A program made the position numbers and the translations under genes. Source: Congregibacter brevis (GTDB taxonomy: Bacteria > Pseudomonadota > Gammaproteobacteria > Pseudomonadales > Halieaceae). Taken from it: 64,000 nt of DNA. Under the pieces are notes generated by a model, which was given only the letters and a program-made list of their open reading frames with translations, searched no databases and was not told the DNA's origin. Shown piece after piece: positions 36,561-46,093 of this stretch (the stretch's first letter is position 1; each line of letters begins with the position of its first letter). Location: positions 2,232,001-2,296,000 of the forward strand of contig NZ_CP136865.1 in NCBI RefSeq assembly GCF_045689245.1. Reading direction: 5' to 3'.

Positions 36561-36604
36561 AACTACTATTCCTGATTGATCTGATGATTCGAGGTGCTAA
36601 CTTT

Positions 36605-37786
36605 CTAGAGCATCTCGATAGCGACAGCGGTCGCTTCCCCTCCGCCAATACACAGGGCAGCTACGCCGCGCTTGCCGCCCGTCTTGCGAAGGGCGTACAT
36701 CAAACTGACGATGATGCGTGAGCCGGTGGAACCAATGGGGTGTCCTTGTGCGCAAGCGCCGCCATGGATGTTCACCTTCGCATGATCGAGGCCGTGTTCA
36801 CGCATGGCGAGCATAGTCACCATGGCAAAGGCTTCATTAATCTCGAAAAGATCTACGTCCGAAGTGCTCCAACCGGTTTTGTCAAAGAGCTTTTTTATAG
36901 CACCACCGGGAGCGGTGGTGAATTCAGCAGGATCCTGGCTGTGACGGCTGTGGGCCACGATTCGCGCCATGCCCGAGATACCTCTAGCGGCGGCTTCTTC
37001 ACCAGACATAAGTAGCAATGCGCTACCACCGTCGGAGATAGAGCTGGCCGTAGCTGCAGTGATGGTGCCTTCTTTGGCGAACGCGGCGCGCATGGTCGGT
37101 ATGCGGTCAACGTTAGCCTTGTGTGGTTGCTCATCATCGCTGACTACGGTGTCTCCGCGGCGACTGGTGACGGTCACGGCTGCGATCTCGGGTGCAAGAG
37201 ACCCATCATCGATAGCGGCCTTAGCGCGGCGCAGGGACTCGATAGCAAAGGCGTCCATATCTTCACGGCTTACGCCTTCACGATCCGCTGTTGTCTGTGC
37301 GAACGTTCCCATGGAGCATCCGTCGTAGGCGTCTTCAAGACCGTCCATCATCATATGGTCAGCTGCGGTCGCTGAGCCCAATCGGAAACCACTGCGAGCC
37401 CCCAGGAGCATGTGAGGGGCATTGCTCATGCTCTCCATTCCTCCTGCCAATACGATACTGTTTGTGCCCGCTACGATGCTGTCGTAGCCAAAAATAGTGG
37501 CCTGCATTCCGCTGCCGCAGGCTTTGTTGACCGTGACCGCGCCGGTGCTAACGGGGATTCCCGCGGCGATAGAGGTTTGCCGAGCGGGACACTGTTTTAG
37601 GCCCGCAGGCAGCACGCAGCCCATAAAGACTTCGTCCACAGCGCTGGGCTCGACACCGCTTTTTTCCAAGGTAGCTTTCGCAGCAACAGCGGCCAATTGT
37701 GGGGCGGGAACACTGGAAAGAGCGCCTTGAAGACCTCCCATGGGGGTGCGGGCTCCGTCGACGATTATGACGCTTTGTTCACTCAT
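36605..37786 (-). CDS. Acetyl-CoA acetyltransferase (thiolase)
   Basis: The 393-residue product has the thiolase nucleophile in NKACGSGMQ (about residue 88), the histidine in GACAQGHPIGSTGSR and the second cysteine in ALCIGGGEA. Length is typical for biosynthetic-type thiolases. AAGGA precedes the ATG at 37786; the longer frame upstream lacks a sensible start. It should condense or cleave acyl-CoA in the cytoplasm. It is followed by ribBA after 44 bases, probably on one transcript. Confidence 0.9.
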   Translation of the reverse strand: MSEQSVIIVDGARTPMGGLQGALSSVPAPQLAAVAAKATLEKSGVEPSAVDEVFMGCVLPAGLKQCPARQTSIAAGIPVSTGAVTVNKACGSGMQATIFGYDSIVAGTNSIVLAGGMESMSNAPHMLLGARSGFRLGSATAADHMMMDGLEDAYDGCSMGTFAQTTADREGVSREDMDAFAIESLRRAKAAIDDGSLAPEIAAVTVTSRRGDTVVSDDEQPHKANVDRIPTMRAAFAKEGTITAATASSISDGGSALLLMSGEEAAARGISGMARIVAHSRHSQDPAEFTTAPGGAIKKLFDKTGWSTSDVDLFEINEAFAMVTMLAMREHGLDHAKVNIHGGACAQGHPIGSTGSRIIVSLMYALRKTGGKRGVAALCIGGGEATAVAIEML

Positions 37787-37873
37787 GACCTTATTCCTTG
37801 GCTTGGCAATCGAGAGGGGGCGTGATTTAGCCACAGTGTCCCTTGGCGCTCAAGCCTAGACAGCTTGAGAAAT

Positions 37874-38878
37874 TCAGGCATTAGGTGCGTTTGTGGCCAC
37901 GAATCGTTTACCGCGTACTGCCTCACGAAACTCTCGTGGGCTTAGATCAGTCGCGCTGCGAAATGCCTGAGAGAAGCGGCTGGAGGAGTTGAATCCACAG
38001 CGCCAGGCGATGTCCGCCAAAGGGAGGTCTGAGTGCTGCAGTAGCGCGCGAGCTTCGCGAATTCTCAGATTCAAGAGGTAGCGTATTGGGGTCTCACCAG
38101 TGGCTTTACGAAAACGCCGGCCAAAGCTTCGGGCGGACAATCCGCTCATGGCAGCAAGACTGTCGACGCTGTGCTCATCAGCCGGGTGGAGTTGCATGTG
38201 GTCCTGAGCTTCACGAATCAGCGCGTCGTGATGAGCGCCGGAAGACTCCTGTAGAAATGCGGCGGTCTCAAAGGACTGTCGAGCTTCTGGGGAAAACTGC
38301 GTTTCTACAGCTCGCGCTATGCGTTCGCCATACCACTGTTCCACGAAGTGCACCATGAAGTCGCCGATGGAGTTCACGCTGCCCACGCAGTACAGACGTT
38401 CGCTTTGGGTAATGAGATGGCGGCGCTTTAGGTCGACCTGCGGGTAGCTTTTTTCAAAACGATCGAAGTCATGCCAGTGCGTGGTCGCCGGACGTCCGTC
38501 TAACAAACCGGTTTCAGCTAAGAGAGCACTGGCTGTGCCAACGCTGCAGATACTGCTTCCCAGTGCGTGTAGTTCCTCAATTTTAGGTAGCCATTTTTTT
38601 GCGTGCTTAAGCACGCGACGGGGGTGCCGCCAAATGGCGGGCAGTATTACAAGGTCGCAACGCTGCAGATCCGAGAGATCGCCATCCAGGTTCAAACTTA
38701 GACCTGAGTCCAAGGTGACTGATGGGTTTCCCTCTAGTCCCAGAAGCTGGATCTGAGCGTCTACACCGCGCCCTCGGGTCGTTTGTGACATCTGCGCTGC
38801 TGCGTGAAGAATCTCTGCTGGCAATGTGACGCTAGTGGCGAGTGCTTCGGGGTAAATAATGAGAGCCGCTGTGGGCAT
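37874..38878 (-). CDS. GlxA-like transcriptional regulator (DJ-1/PfpI domain plus AraC DNA-binding domain)
   Basis: The 334-residue product joins an N-terminal DJ-1/PfpI-like domain (residues 1-185, with SSICSVGTASALLAETGLLD at the nucleophile-elbow position) to a C-terminal AraC domain. The AraC domain has VDSLAAMSGLSARSFGRRFR and LADIAWRCGFNSSSRFSQAF. It is divergent from the large ketoacyl synthase over an AT-rich 86-base gap, so it probably regulates that gene and itself. Start is the ATG at 38878. Confidence 0.85.
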   Translation of the reverse strand: MPTAALIIYPEALATSVTLPAEILHAAAQMSQTTRGRGVDAQIQLLGLEGNPSVTLDSGLSLNLDGDLSDLQRCDLVILPAIWRHPRRVLKHAKKWLPKIEELHALGSSICSVGTASALLAETGLLDGRPATTHWHDFDRFEKSYPQVDLKRRHLITQSERLYCVGSVNSIGDFMVHFVEQWYGERIARAVETQFSPEARQSFETAAFLQESSGAHHDALIREAQDHMQLHPADEHSVDSLAAMSGLSARSFGRRFRKATGETPIRYLLNLRIREARALLQHSDLPLADIAWRCGFNSSSRFSQAFRSATDLSPREFREAVRGKRFVATNAPNA

Positions 38879-38964
38879 GAAAACTATGTCCGTATATATA
38901 AATAAAATGACGCTAATAGAATATAACTTAAAAGGAGGGCTGCCTACACTGAGACCCTTCATTT
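38879..38964. promoter_or_regulatory. AT-rich divergent promoter region
   Basis: The gap between the regulator and the ketoacyl synthase includes TATATATAAATAAAATGACG and AATATAACTTAAAAGGAGGG. It is much richer in A+T than its surroundings. A strong AAGGAGG lies at 38932-38938, too far upstream of the ATG at 38965 to serve as its ribosome binding site. Confidence 0.45.
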
Positions 38965-40824
38965 ATGTATGCAGGTGTATCTGTGGGACAAGCTCTACCA
39001 GTTATTGTGAGTTTTGGTGGTGTAAACAGCGCTGGTCGCAGTTCTATGCATCACGGCTATGCCCGTATGGTGGAGAGTGCTCTTGGCGAGGATCGTCGTA
39101 GGGCTATGATCGCCGCGCTGCGTCAGCTCACGGGATCGAACAATGATAGCGAAGCGTCGCTGCTCGAGAGAACTCTAATTCGGCGGATCGGCCCCGCTCA
39201 CTTTGACCCCAACAGTGTTGCATGGAATCAGCGCCTTCCCACCCGCAGCAATGGTAGCCCCGTGAGTTTTGAGTTACACCGCCGATACCTGCCCGAACCC
39301 GTGCCCGACGACTGGAAACTTTTGCCGGGAGAAGACGAGGAGCATGTTCGTGTACAAATTGTGGGGGAGCAGCAGTTCTTGCTTCCGACCCACCGGGAGT
39401 TTGAAGTAAAGGTCGCCAGTCAGTTACCTGACGGGTTTGACCCCGCTTCGCTGTACCAATCGCGAAACCACCCGCGGGGTTTGGCAATGTCGGTGTATGC
39501 CGCCAGCGATGCCCTCGGGAACCTTGGCATGGACTGGGATTCGCTGATGGCATCACTGGGTCCTGATCAAATCAGTGTTTATGCTGGAAGTGCTATGGGG
39601 CAGCTGGACGACAACGGCGCCGGCGGAATGCTCAAAGCTCGATATCGTGGTAGCCGGGTTACATCCAAATTCTGCCCTCTGGGTCTTGCGGAAATGCCCG
39701 CCGACTTTGTGAACGCCTACGTGCTAGGCGCCGCGGGGTCCACGGGAGCCACCCTGGGAGCCTGTGCGTCCTTTCTCTACAACCTGCGTCACGCTATACA
39801 TGATATTCGGGCTGGACGTGCGCGCGTCGCTTTTGTCGGTGCTGCCGAAGCGCCGGTAACTCCTGAAGTGATGGAGGGTTATGCAGCTATGGGTGCGCTT
39901 GCCACGGACAAAGGACTGCGTCAGTTGGATGGTCTAGGCGATACCGATACGCCGGACCATCGTCGTGCTTGCAGACCCTTTGGAGAAAACTGTGGTTTTA
40001 CCATCGGAGAGTCGTCGCAGTTCCTCGTACTCTTTGATGACAAACTCGCGCTGGAGACCGGCGCTAACATCCTCGGCGCTGCGGCCGACGTCTTTATCAA
40101 CGCAGACGGATTTAAAAAGTCGATTTCCGGGCCCGGGGTGGGTAACTATCTGACTATGGCCAGAGCCGCTGCTTGCGCCCGCGCTATCGTGGGAGAGCAG
40201 GCGCTTCGTGAAGGTGGCTTAGTACAGGCTCACGGTACCGGTACGCCGCAGAATCGCGTCACCGAATCAGTGATTCTTAGCCGCGTTGCAGGTGCCTTTG
40301 GTATCCAGGATTGGCCAGTTGGGGCAATCAAGAGCTATGTTGGCCACTCTCTAGCCGCGGCGTCGGGTGATCAAATCGCCGCTACACTTGGCATTTGGTC
40401 GGAGGGATGGATGCCGGGCATTACCACTACCGACGCCTTGGCGGATGATGTGGCAACCGAGAACCTGAGTTTCAGTTTGGAGCATCGGGCTTTGGATTTG
40501 TCCAAGCAGCGGTATGCGCTGATTAACGCGAAAGGCTTCGGCGGTAATAACGCTTCCGCTACGATTCTGAGCCCGCTACAAACAATGGATATGCTCAAGG
40601 CCCGCCACGGTGCTCAGAGTATTTCGCGGTGGGAGCAGGCGCAGGAGTCTGTAAAGCTAGCGCAGGAGTCGCGGGAGTCACGCGTATTGGCGGGGGAGGA
40701 ATCTCCGCGCTACCTGTTTGACAACAACGTGCTGGGTGATGAGGCCGTGAGCTTTGACGGTGATGGTATTTCTATTGCGGATCAGCGCGTATCGCTAGTA
40801 CAGTCCAACCCCTTCGCAGACTAG
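38965..40824 (+). CDS. Large beta-ketoacyl synthase-family protein
   Basis: The 619-residue product has the full ketoacyl synthase triad: cysteine near residue 267 in TLGACASFLYNL, histidine in AHGTGTPQNRVTES and histidine in KSYVGHSLAAASGDQ. It is about 200 residues longer than FabF, with an N-terminal extension and insertion (residues 20-170) and a C-terminal tail. It should elongate or condense acyl chains. The N-terminal PVIVSFGGVNSAGRSS is conserved-looking, so the start at 38965 is probably close to right. The exact product is unknown. Confidence 0.82.
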   Translation: MYAGVSVGQALPVIVSFGGVNSAGRSSMHHGYARMVESALGEDRRRAMIAALRQLTGSNNDSEASLLERTLIRRIGPAHFDPNSVAWNQRLPTRSNGSPVSFELHRRYLPEPVPDDWKLLPGEDEEHVRVQIVGEQQFLLPTHREFEVKVASQLPDGFDPASLYQSRNHPRGLAMSVYAASDALGNLGMDWDSLMASLGPDQISVYAGSAMGQLDDNGAGGMLKARYRGSRVTSKFCPLGLAEMPADFVNAYVLGAAGSTGATLGACASFLYNLRHAIHDIRAGRARVAFVGAAEAPVTPEVMEGYAAMGALATDKGLRQLDGLGDTDTPDHRRACRPFGENCGFTIGESSQFLVLFDDKLALETGANILGAAADVFINADGFKKSISGPGVGNYLTMARAAACARAIVGEQALREGGLVQAHGTGTPQNRVTESVILSRVAGAFGIQDWPVGAIKSYVGHSLAAASGDQIAATLGIWSEGWMPGITTTDALADDVATENLSFSLEHRALDLSKQRYALINAKGFGGNNASATILSPLQTMDMLKARHGAQSISRWEQAQESVKLAQESRESRVLAGEESPRYLFDNNVLGDEAVSFDGDGISIADQRVSLVQSNPFAD

Positions 40825-40857
40825 CAATAACAGCACCTATGCCTACTGACACGATGT

Positions 40858-41703
40858 TTGTTTCCTGTGCTTGGTGAGACTGAGTACCGGGTAAACCTAA
40901 ACCCATTGGTGGGTCTAAAACGCGATGTAGTTCTCGCGACTCATCGCCCTGACGACGACTTGGTGTCACGCAAAATTCACGCACAGCGGATCTGGGAGCC
41001 CTTCGAGACAAGGCTTTGGATTGCATCTCAGCGACCCGATGACATAGTGGTAGACGTGGGCGCGAATCTGGGATATTTCAGCGTTCTCAGCGCAGTGCAC
41101 GAGAATCAGGCCCAGCGAGTTTTAGCCTTTGAGCCTGCGGCCGATAATGTGTCCCTCTTGCAGCAAAATCTCCAGCTCAACAAATGTGATGGTGTTGTTG
41201 AGCTTTTCCCCGTAGCTCTTGGGGATAGCGACAGCGGTGGGTCCTTGCACCGCAATGACGACAACCGCGGCGATCACCAGATATATCCTGGTGATGGCAT
41301 CCGTTCTCAAGAGCCGATTACCGTCCGCCGAGGTAGTGATTTATTGGCTCACAGCCTTGATCATATTGACCTGCTTAAAGTGGATACTCAGGGCAGTGAA
41401 TATGCCGTTATGCAGGGTTTGTTCCCGCTTTTACAGGCCAGCGTGCCAAAGCTGCGGATTCTTCTTGAGCTGACACCCTATTCGCTGCAGCTTGCTAATA
41501 GCAGCGGAAGGGCGCTTGTGACTCTCATAGCTAATCTCGGTTTGCCCCTTTGGATCGTAGATCATGTTGATCACCGGTTGGTTTCCTCGGATGCCTCTGC
41601 TTTGTGTGAATGGGCGGATAATGTGGATGCCTGTACCGGCGACCGGGGGTTTATGAATATCTACGCGGGGACTCCCCCCGACGGCCTTACGCACGAGACA
41701 TAG
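40858..41703 (+). CDS. FkbM-family methyltransferase
   Basis: The 281-residue product shows the SAM-binding sequence VVDVGANLGYFSVLSA, then LAFEPAADNVSLLQQNLQLN and the FkbM signature LLKVDTQGSEYAVMQG. It should O-methylate a small molecule or sugar. The only usable start is a TTG at 40858, since an in-frame stop lies at 40828. An ATG at 40840 is in another frame and stops quickly. It follows the ketoacyl synthase by 33 bases. Confidence 0.85.
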   Translation: MFPVLGETEYRVNLNPLVGLKRDVVLATHRPDDDLVSRKIHAQRIWEPFETRLWIASQRPDDIVVDVGANLGYFSVLSAVHENQAQRVLAFEPAADNVSLLQQNLQLNKCDGVVELFPVALGDSDSGGSLHRNDDNRGDHQIYPGDGIRSQEPITVRRGSDLLAHSLDHIDLLKVDTQGSEYAVMQGLFPLLQASVPKLRILLELTPYSLQLANSSGRALVTLIANLGLPLWIVDHVDHRLVSSDASALCEWADNVDACTGDRGFMNIYAGTPPDGLTHET

Positions 41704-41779
41704 GCAGACTTATTCGCAGCTACATGTGAGCGCATCATGACTGCTATCATGCCCTCCCAAATTTGGCGATGAGCACCTT

Positions 41780-42346
41780 ATGGCGACGGTATTTAATGGC
41801 CTTAGCTTTTTGCAGCAACGGAACTCTATGCCGCGGCTTACTGGGCCTGGGCCCGATGCTGCAGAGCTTGAAGAAATGCTCCAGTGCGCAATGCGTAGCC
41901 CGGACCACCTCCGGTTGCGGCCCTGGCGCTTCCTGAGTATTCAGGGAGATCGACGACAGGCCTTTGGGGAGTTGCTCAGGGAATCCTTGCTCCGGCGAGA
42001 CCCGGAGGCGGACCAAGGGGCGCAAGATAAGGCGCTTAACGCTCCGCTGCGAGCGCCGCTACTCATCACCGTCTTGGCGTCTATTACAGAACATCCGAAA
42101 GTTCCGGCTTGGGAGCAACGTTTATCTGCAGGATGCGCAGCATTCAGCCTGATACTTGCGGCCGAGGCTCTCGATTATGGCGCGGTTTGGCGTACGGGCG
42201 CGTTCGCCGAAGACCAAGAGCTGGTTCGTGATATGGGTGGTGCAGGCAATGAAGAAATTGTTGGCTTTGTCTATATTGGAACGCGGGATTGCACTCCAAA
42301 AGCGGTACCTACGATGGTCTCGGACAATTTTCACCGGGTTTGGTGA
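41780..42346 (+). CDS. YdjA-type nitroreductase
   Basis: The 188-residue product is a short nitroreductase with LQQRNSMPRLTGPGPD in place of the usual RRS motif, then AMRSPDHLRLRPWRFLSI and LAAEALDYGAVWRTGAFAED. Length and the SPDHxxxRPW block fit YdjA. It should bind FMN as a dimer; the natural substrate is unknown. A hairpin terminator follows. Confidence 0.85.
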   Translation: MATVFNGLSFLQQRNSMPRLTGPGPDAAELEEMLQCAMRSPDHLRLRPWRFLSIQGDRRQAFGELLRESLLRRDPEADQGAQDKALNAPLRAPLLITVLASITEHPKVPAWEQRLSAGCAAFSLILAAEALDYGAVWRTGAFAEDQELVRDMGGAGNEEIVGFVYIGTRDCTPKAVPTMVSDNFHRVW

Positions 42347-42390
42347 GGCTAAGTCAAACAACGACACTATTTAGACACTGCACGGCGAAT

Positions 42391-42411
42391 AACGCGCGAT
42401 AGCTGCGCGTT
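42391..42411 (+). terminator. Candidate terminator after the YdjA-type gene
   Basis: AACGCGC (42391-42397) pairs with GCGCGTT (42405-42411) and is followed by TTAAAG. An outer pairing of GACACT (42363-42368) with AGTGTC (42416-42421) is possible. Confidence 0.5.
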
Positions 42412-42456
42412 TTAAAGTGTCGAGAAAACAATCACTAAAAAAGCTGGGAGCATGAT

Positions 42457-43287
42457 ATGCAGCAAGAACAAGTAACGCAGCCAACCTTTGAAACTCTGGA
42501 CTTAAGCGTCAAAGACCATGTCGCCGAGGTTTTTTTGAACCGCGGTGATAAGGCTAACTCCATGAATCCCACGATGTGGCGAGAGCTTCAGGCTTGTTTT
42601 GAGTGGTTGGACAGCGAGCCTTCAGTACGCGCTGTAATCCTTGCTGCTCACGGCAAACACTTCTGTGCCGGCATCGATCTGAACATGCTTATGGAGGTGC
42701 AAGGTCAGAACAAGGACCCCGCTAGACGTGCCGAATACTTTCGCCGCAACGTGCTGGCGATGCAGGACAATCTGTCCGCCATAGAGAAGTGTCGCAAGCC
42801 CGTACTGGCGGCTATCCACAATACCTGTATCGGCGGCGCCATCGACATGGTCACCTGCGCTGATATGCGTTACGCCACCGCGGACGCCTGGTTCTCTATC
42901 CGCGAGGTCGATATTGGCATGACTGCTGATGTCGGTACTCTGCAACGCCTGCCCAAAATTGTCCCTTATGCCGTTGCCTGCGAGCTGGCGTATACGGGCC
43001 GCGATATGAAGGCTGAAGAAGCGCAGCAGGTGGGCTTGGTAAATCGGGTGTTCGCAGACCGGGATGCACTGCTCGCAGGTGTTCGAGAAATAGCCGCGAC
43101 GATTGCGAGCAAAGCGCCGCTGGCGGTGCGTGGCAGCAAAGAAATGCTACTTTTCAGTCGTGACCACAGTGTTCAGGAAGGTCTCAACTACATAGCAACA
43201 TGGAATTCCGGCATGCTCAGTGCGCAGGATCTTCAAGAGGGATTGGCTGCGCAAATGGAAAAACGCGCGGCTAACTATGACGACTAG
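42457..43287 (+). CDS. Crotonase/enoyl-CoA hydratase family protein, dienoyl-CoA isomerase-like
   Basis: The 276-residue product has the oxyanion-hole segments KHFCAGIDLNML (about residue 70) and CIGGAIDMVTCADMRYA (about residue 128). The acidic residues lie in IREVDIGMTADVGTLQRLPK. The ADVG placement resembles delta(3,5)-delta(2,4)-dienoyl-CoA isomerase rather than a plain hydratase. It should act on fatty acyl-CoA in the cytoplasm. GGGAGCATGAT precedes the ATG closely. It stands alone. Confidence 0.85.
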   Translation: MQQEQVTQPTFETLDLSVKDHVAEVFLNRGDKANSMNPTMWRELQACFEWLDSEPSVRAVILAAHGKHFCAGIDLNMLMEVQGQNKDPARRAEYFRRNVLAMQDNLSAIEKCRKPVLAAIHNTCIGGAIDMVTCADMRYATADAWFSIREVDIGMTADVGTLQRLPKIVPYAVACELAYTGRDMKAEEAQQVGLVNRVFADRDALLAGVREIAATIASKAPLAVRGSKEMLLFSRDHSVQEGLNYIATWNSGMLSAQDLQEGLAAQMEKRAANYDD

Positions 43288-43399
43288 GAACGTTCTTTAA
43301 CGCTGAGCCGACAGCTTTTGCCTTTCGGGCAGGCGGCTATACAAGCGGCTATAACGGACAGTTTTGCGAATAGGTTCCAGTACCTACCCGGACTGATCT

Positions 43400-44203
43400 T
43401 TAGGGATTGCCCGGGTACTTGTCCATCTCAATAAGCGGGTGTAATGCCAGGGCTATGCCTTCGTCGATGTAGCTGTTGTTTTCGAGGATGGCTCGACGTC
43501 GAATGTAGCGGCCTGTTGAGGATCGTGCATCAATGGCGTCGGTAGCGTCCAGGCCACCGCGGCTGACGAACAAACGCTTGAGATCCATATCAAAAATAGT
43601 GACCTGCAGTGAGGCCACTGCTGCTGTCATGGACCAGTCGAAATCCGCGCTTACCCCGGTCCCAGGGCCTTGCATCGAAGGACGGCGGGATACGCCGTCC
43701 CAGCGGCCAATGTGTTTCAGGCCAACATTAAAGGGCACATCGAGCTCGACGAGGTCTGTAAAAACAAACGCGTCGAGCTCGCTGGTCTCAGCAAACCGGT
43801 CACGAACGCTTTGCATAATTTGAGAAAAGGTTTTCATGTTGACCCGACCTGTTGTTGGGTCAACAGGGTCGCCGAATGCGCGAACGGCAGAGTTCCAGTG
43901 CTGTTTGAAATCTCGCTGGGGAAGAACCTTATAGCCGTTAGCCTTCATATAACTGCTGATCCGAGCGTCGATACGGGGCGAAACCTCTGCAAGGTAGTTA
44001 CGAGAGGGTGTGCCGAGATTGACGTGAGGGATAACAACGGTCTTTAGCGGAGACTCCGCGAGCTTTTCGTTCTCTACCTCAAATGGGAAAACCGTCGGAT
44101 TGTAACCCCCGCCCGAAGCACAGGCTGTGAGCAAAAGAAGCGTTGAAAGAAGAGCAGATAGAGCAAGGACTGGCAGCTTTTTTGGCATATTCTTCGGTAA
44201 CAT
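43400..44203 (-). CDS. Lipoprotein of unknown function
   Basis: From the ATG at 44203 the product has 267 residues; an ATG at 44188 is equally possible. The N-terminus is KKLPVLALSALLSTLLLL followed by the lipobox LTAC, so it should be a lipid-anchored envelope protein. The mature part has mixed alpha/beta character (VVIPHVNLGTPSRNYLAEVS, ARISSYMKANGYKVLPQRDF). No family is recognised with confidence. It is divergent from the esterase gene with only about 26 bases between starts. Confidence 0.7.
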   Translation of the reverse strand: MLPKNMPKKLPVLALSALLSTLLLLTACASGGGYNPTVFPFEVENEKLAESPLKTVVIPHVNLGTPSRNYLAEVSPRIDARISSYMKANGYKVLPQRDFKQHWNSAVRAFGDPVDPTTGRVNMKTFSQIMQSVRDRFAETSELDAFVFTDLVELDVPFNVGLKHIGRWDGVSRRPSMQGPGTGVSADFDWSMTAAVASLQVTIFDMDLKRLFVSRGGLDATDAIDARSSTGRYIRRRAILENNSYIDEGIALALHPLIEMDKYPGNP

Positions 44204-44229
44204 ATCGGTGTGATTATTAAGAAGCGCGC

Positions 44230-45096
44230 ATGGTAACAAACTTGGCAGCAAACGAAGAACAGTCTGGCTCCTATCTATCGCCGGGAGAACCTCTGTACGC
44301 CTCAGTGAGTGGGGCAGGCACCCCGATTATCCTGCTACATGGGCTCTTTGGCATGGGCAGCAACCTGGGCGGGCTGGCCCGTGCGTTGGCTCCTGAATTT
44401 GAGGTACACCAGCTCGATCTTCCCAATCATGGACGCTCTCCTTGGCAAGCAATGACTAGCCTCGACGATCTAGCGAGGAGTATCGCCAGTTATATTGAGA
44501 GCCATTCTCTGAAATCGGTTGCCGTTTTTGGTCATTCCTTGGGCGGTAAGGTGGCTATGCAACTTGCGCTTGCGTGGCCGCAGCATGTCAGCGCCTTAGT
44601 GGTAGCAGATATAGCGCCGGTGATGTATCCCTCATCCCATGACACCGTGTTTGCTGCGCTGGAGGCGGTGGACTCCGCAAAGCCAGCCTCTAGAGCTAAG
44701 GCGGGAGAGATCATGCGAGAGCTTTTGTCTGAGCCTGATTTGGTGCCGTTTCTGGCACTTAGTTTGAAGCGTGACGAAGACGGGACTTATGTGTGGCGGT
44801 TTAACGTAAAGGCATTGCGCGAGAACTATGAAGAATTCCGGGCGGCGCCGGCAGGTCCGGCCTTTGATGTGCCAGCGTTGTTCGTTTACGGTCTGAATTC
44901 GAGTTACGTAGACGATCAGGGCATTGCTAAGGCCTTGGAGCTTTTTCCCGCGGCTAAATTTGAAGGCATCGCGGATACAGGGCATTGGCTTCACGCAGAG
45001 AAACCTCGGCAGTTTAATGCAGCGGTACTCGATTTTTTCCGAGAGAGCTTGCAAGCGAGTCCCGAGCAAATTTCAAAAGAACGGGAAAGCCAATAA
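44230..45096 (+). CDS. YbfF-like alpha/beta-hydrolase (esterase)
   Basis: The 288-residue product has the oxyanion motif HGLFGMGSNLG, DLPNHGRS, the nucleophile elbow FGHSLGGKVAMQ (serine near residue 103) and a histidine in DTGHWLHAEKP. These are the features of the small acyl-CoA/ester hydrolase YbfF. It is cytoplasmic. Its stop codon overlaps the ATG of the DUF3301 gene (TAATG), indicating coupled translation. Confidence 0.87.
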   Translation: MVTNLAANEEQSGSYLSPGEPLYASVSGAGTPIILLHGLFGMGSNLGGLARALAPEFEVHQLDLPNHGRSPWQAMTSLDDLARSIASYIESHSLKSVAVFGHSLGGKVAMQLALAWPQHVSALVVADIAPVMYPSSHDTVFAALEAVDSAKPASRAKAGEIMRELLSEPDLVPFLALSLKRDEDGTYVWRFNVKALRENYEEFRAAPAGPAFDVPALFVYGLNSSYVDDQGIAKALELFPAAKFEGIADTGHWLHAEKPRQFNAAVLDFFRESLQASPEQISKERESQ

Positions 45097-45419
45097 TGAC
45101 CTTAAGCATTTGGGATCTGGTGTTTGTAGGCGTTTTCGGCGGCCTGGCATGGTACATATTCAGCGGCACGCGCGTGCGGGAGCTAGCGGTCGCGGCGGCA
45201 AAGCGTTCGTCAGAATTGGCAGATATCCAATTGCTTGACCAATCAGTCGCCTTGTCCAAAACCTCTCTGAGTCGTGACGGCAACGGAATCTGGCGAATCT
45301 GGCGTCAGTATCGTTTCGAATACAGCCGCGACGGCGTGGGTCGCGAAGTAGGACACATCATTATGCTGGGACCACGCCTGCAGGCTGTGCTGGTGGCAGA
45401 AGTTCCGACGGTTCACTAG
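45096..45419 (+). CDS. DUF3301 family protein
   Basis: The 107-residue product has an N-terminal membrane segment (IWDLVFVGVFGGLAWYIF) followed by a helix rich in Ala and Arg. The DUF3301 core comes next (WRQYRFEYSRDGVGREVGHI, ending LGPRLQAVLV). It is a small inner-membrane-anchored protein of unknown role, typical of gammaproteobacteria. It is coupled to the esterase gene. Confidence 0.85.
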   Translation: MTLSIWDLVFVGVFGGLAWYIFSGTRVRELAVAAAKRSSELADIQLLDQSVALSKTSLSRDGNGIWRIWRQYRFEYSRDGVGREVGHIIMLGPRLQAVLVAEVPTVH

Positions 45420-45469
45420 AACTCGGGATTAGCTCCGCGCGGGCTTTTCTTATCCAGTTATCGCGAAAG

Positions 45470-46093
45470 TTACAGGCTCTGGATTACCCGCAACAGAATT
45501 ACAACGGCCACTATTGCGAGTAGGATTCCAAAGACCCTGTCGATACGTCCCGCGTTTTCCCGAAGTGCAGCTATCCATTTACCTCGGGTAAACACCATGG
45601 TGATCAGCGAGTACCAAAGTCCGTCAACCAGCAGCGCGGTGATGGCCATTAAAAATTTTGTGCTTGTGTTCGCATCAGGGTGCACAAACTGACTGAACAG
45701 TGCGAGCATAAAAACCGCAAGCTTAGGATTCAGAAACGCTATAGCAAAGCCGTCCCGCGCTGTGGAGCGAGTTTTAGCGGGGGAGAGTTGAGCATTGGCC
45801 TCGTCGGGTGCGACGTTGAACCACAGACTCCGCGCAAGCCAAAGAAGGTAAAGAGCGCCCAGCGTCTGAATAGTGATGAATATCCGCTGATCCGCCGTCA
45901 CCAAAGCACTGATTCCCAGCACAGTTAGACCTGCATACAGCCCAACACCCAGTGCGTGTGCCCAGGCGGCAACGAGTCCGTTGAGCTTTCCGCCACTAAG
46001 ACTTGCACTCACAACAACGGCAAGGCTCGGTCCCGGCGATGCGGCACCAGCAAGGCAAACGCTGGCAAGGCTAATCCATTCCATAAAGCTCAT
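45470..46093 (-). CDS. LysE/RhtB family exporter
   Basis: The 207-residue product has about six membrane segments and the family start AGAASPGPSLAVVVSASLSG. It has FLNPKLAVFMLALFSQFV near residue 122. It should export an amino acid or a derivative across the inner membrane. Length is normal for the family. The cargo is not readable. It converges on the DUF3301 gene. Confidence 0.88.
   Translation of the reverse strand: MSFMEWISLASVCLAGAASPGPSLAVVVSASLSGGKLNGLVAAWAHALGVGLYAGLTVLGISALVTADQRIFITIQTLGALYLLWLARSLWFNVAPDEANAQLSPAKTRSTARDGFAIAFLNPKLAVFMLALFSQFVHPDANTSTKFLMAITALLVDGLWYSLITMVFTRGKWIAALRENAGRIDRVFGILLAIVAVVILLRVIQSL

Noticed and set aside
36561..36604. FMN riboswitch before ribBA
   Set aside because: Only 44 bases separate it from the thiolase gene, too short for the element, and none of its conserved blocks are seen.
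40840..40880. Frameshift at the start of the FkbM gene
   Set aside because: The ATG at 40840 is in another frame, but the FkbM frame has a usable TTG at 40858 and intact family sequence, so no frameshift is needed.
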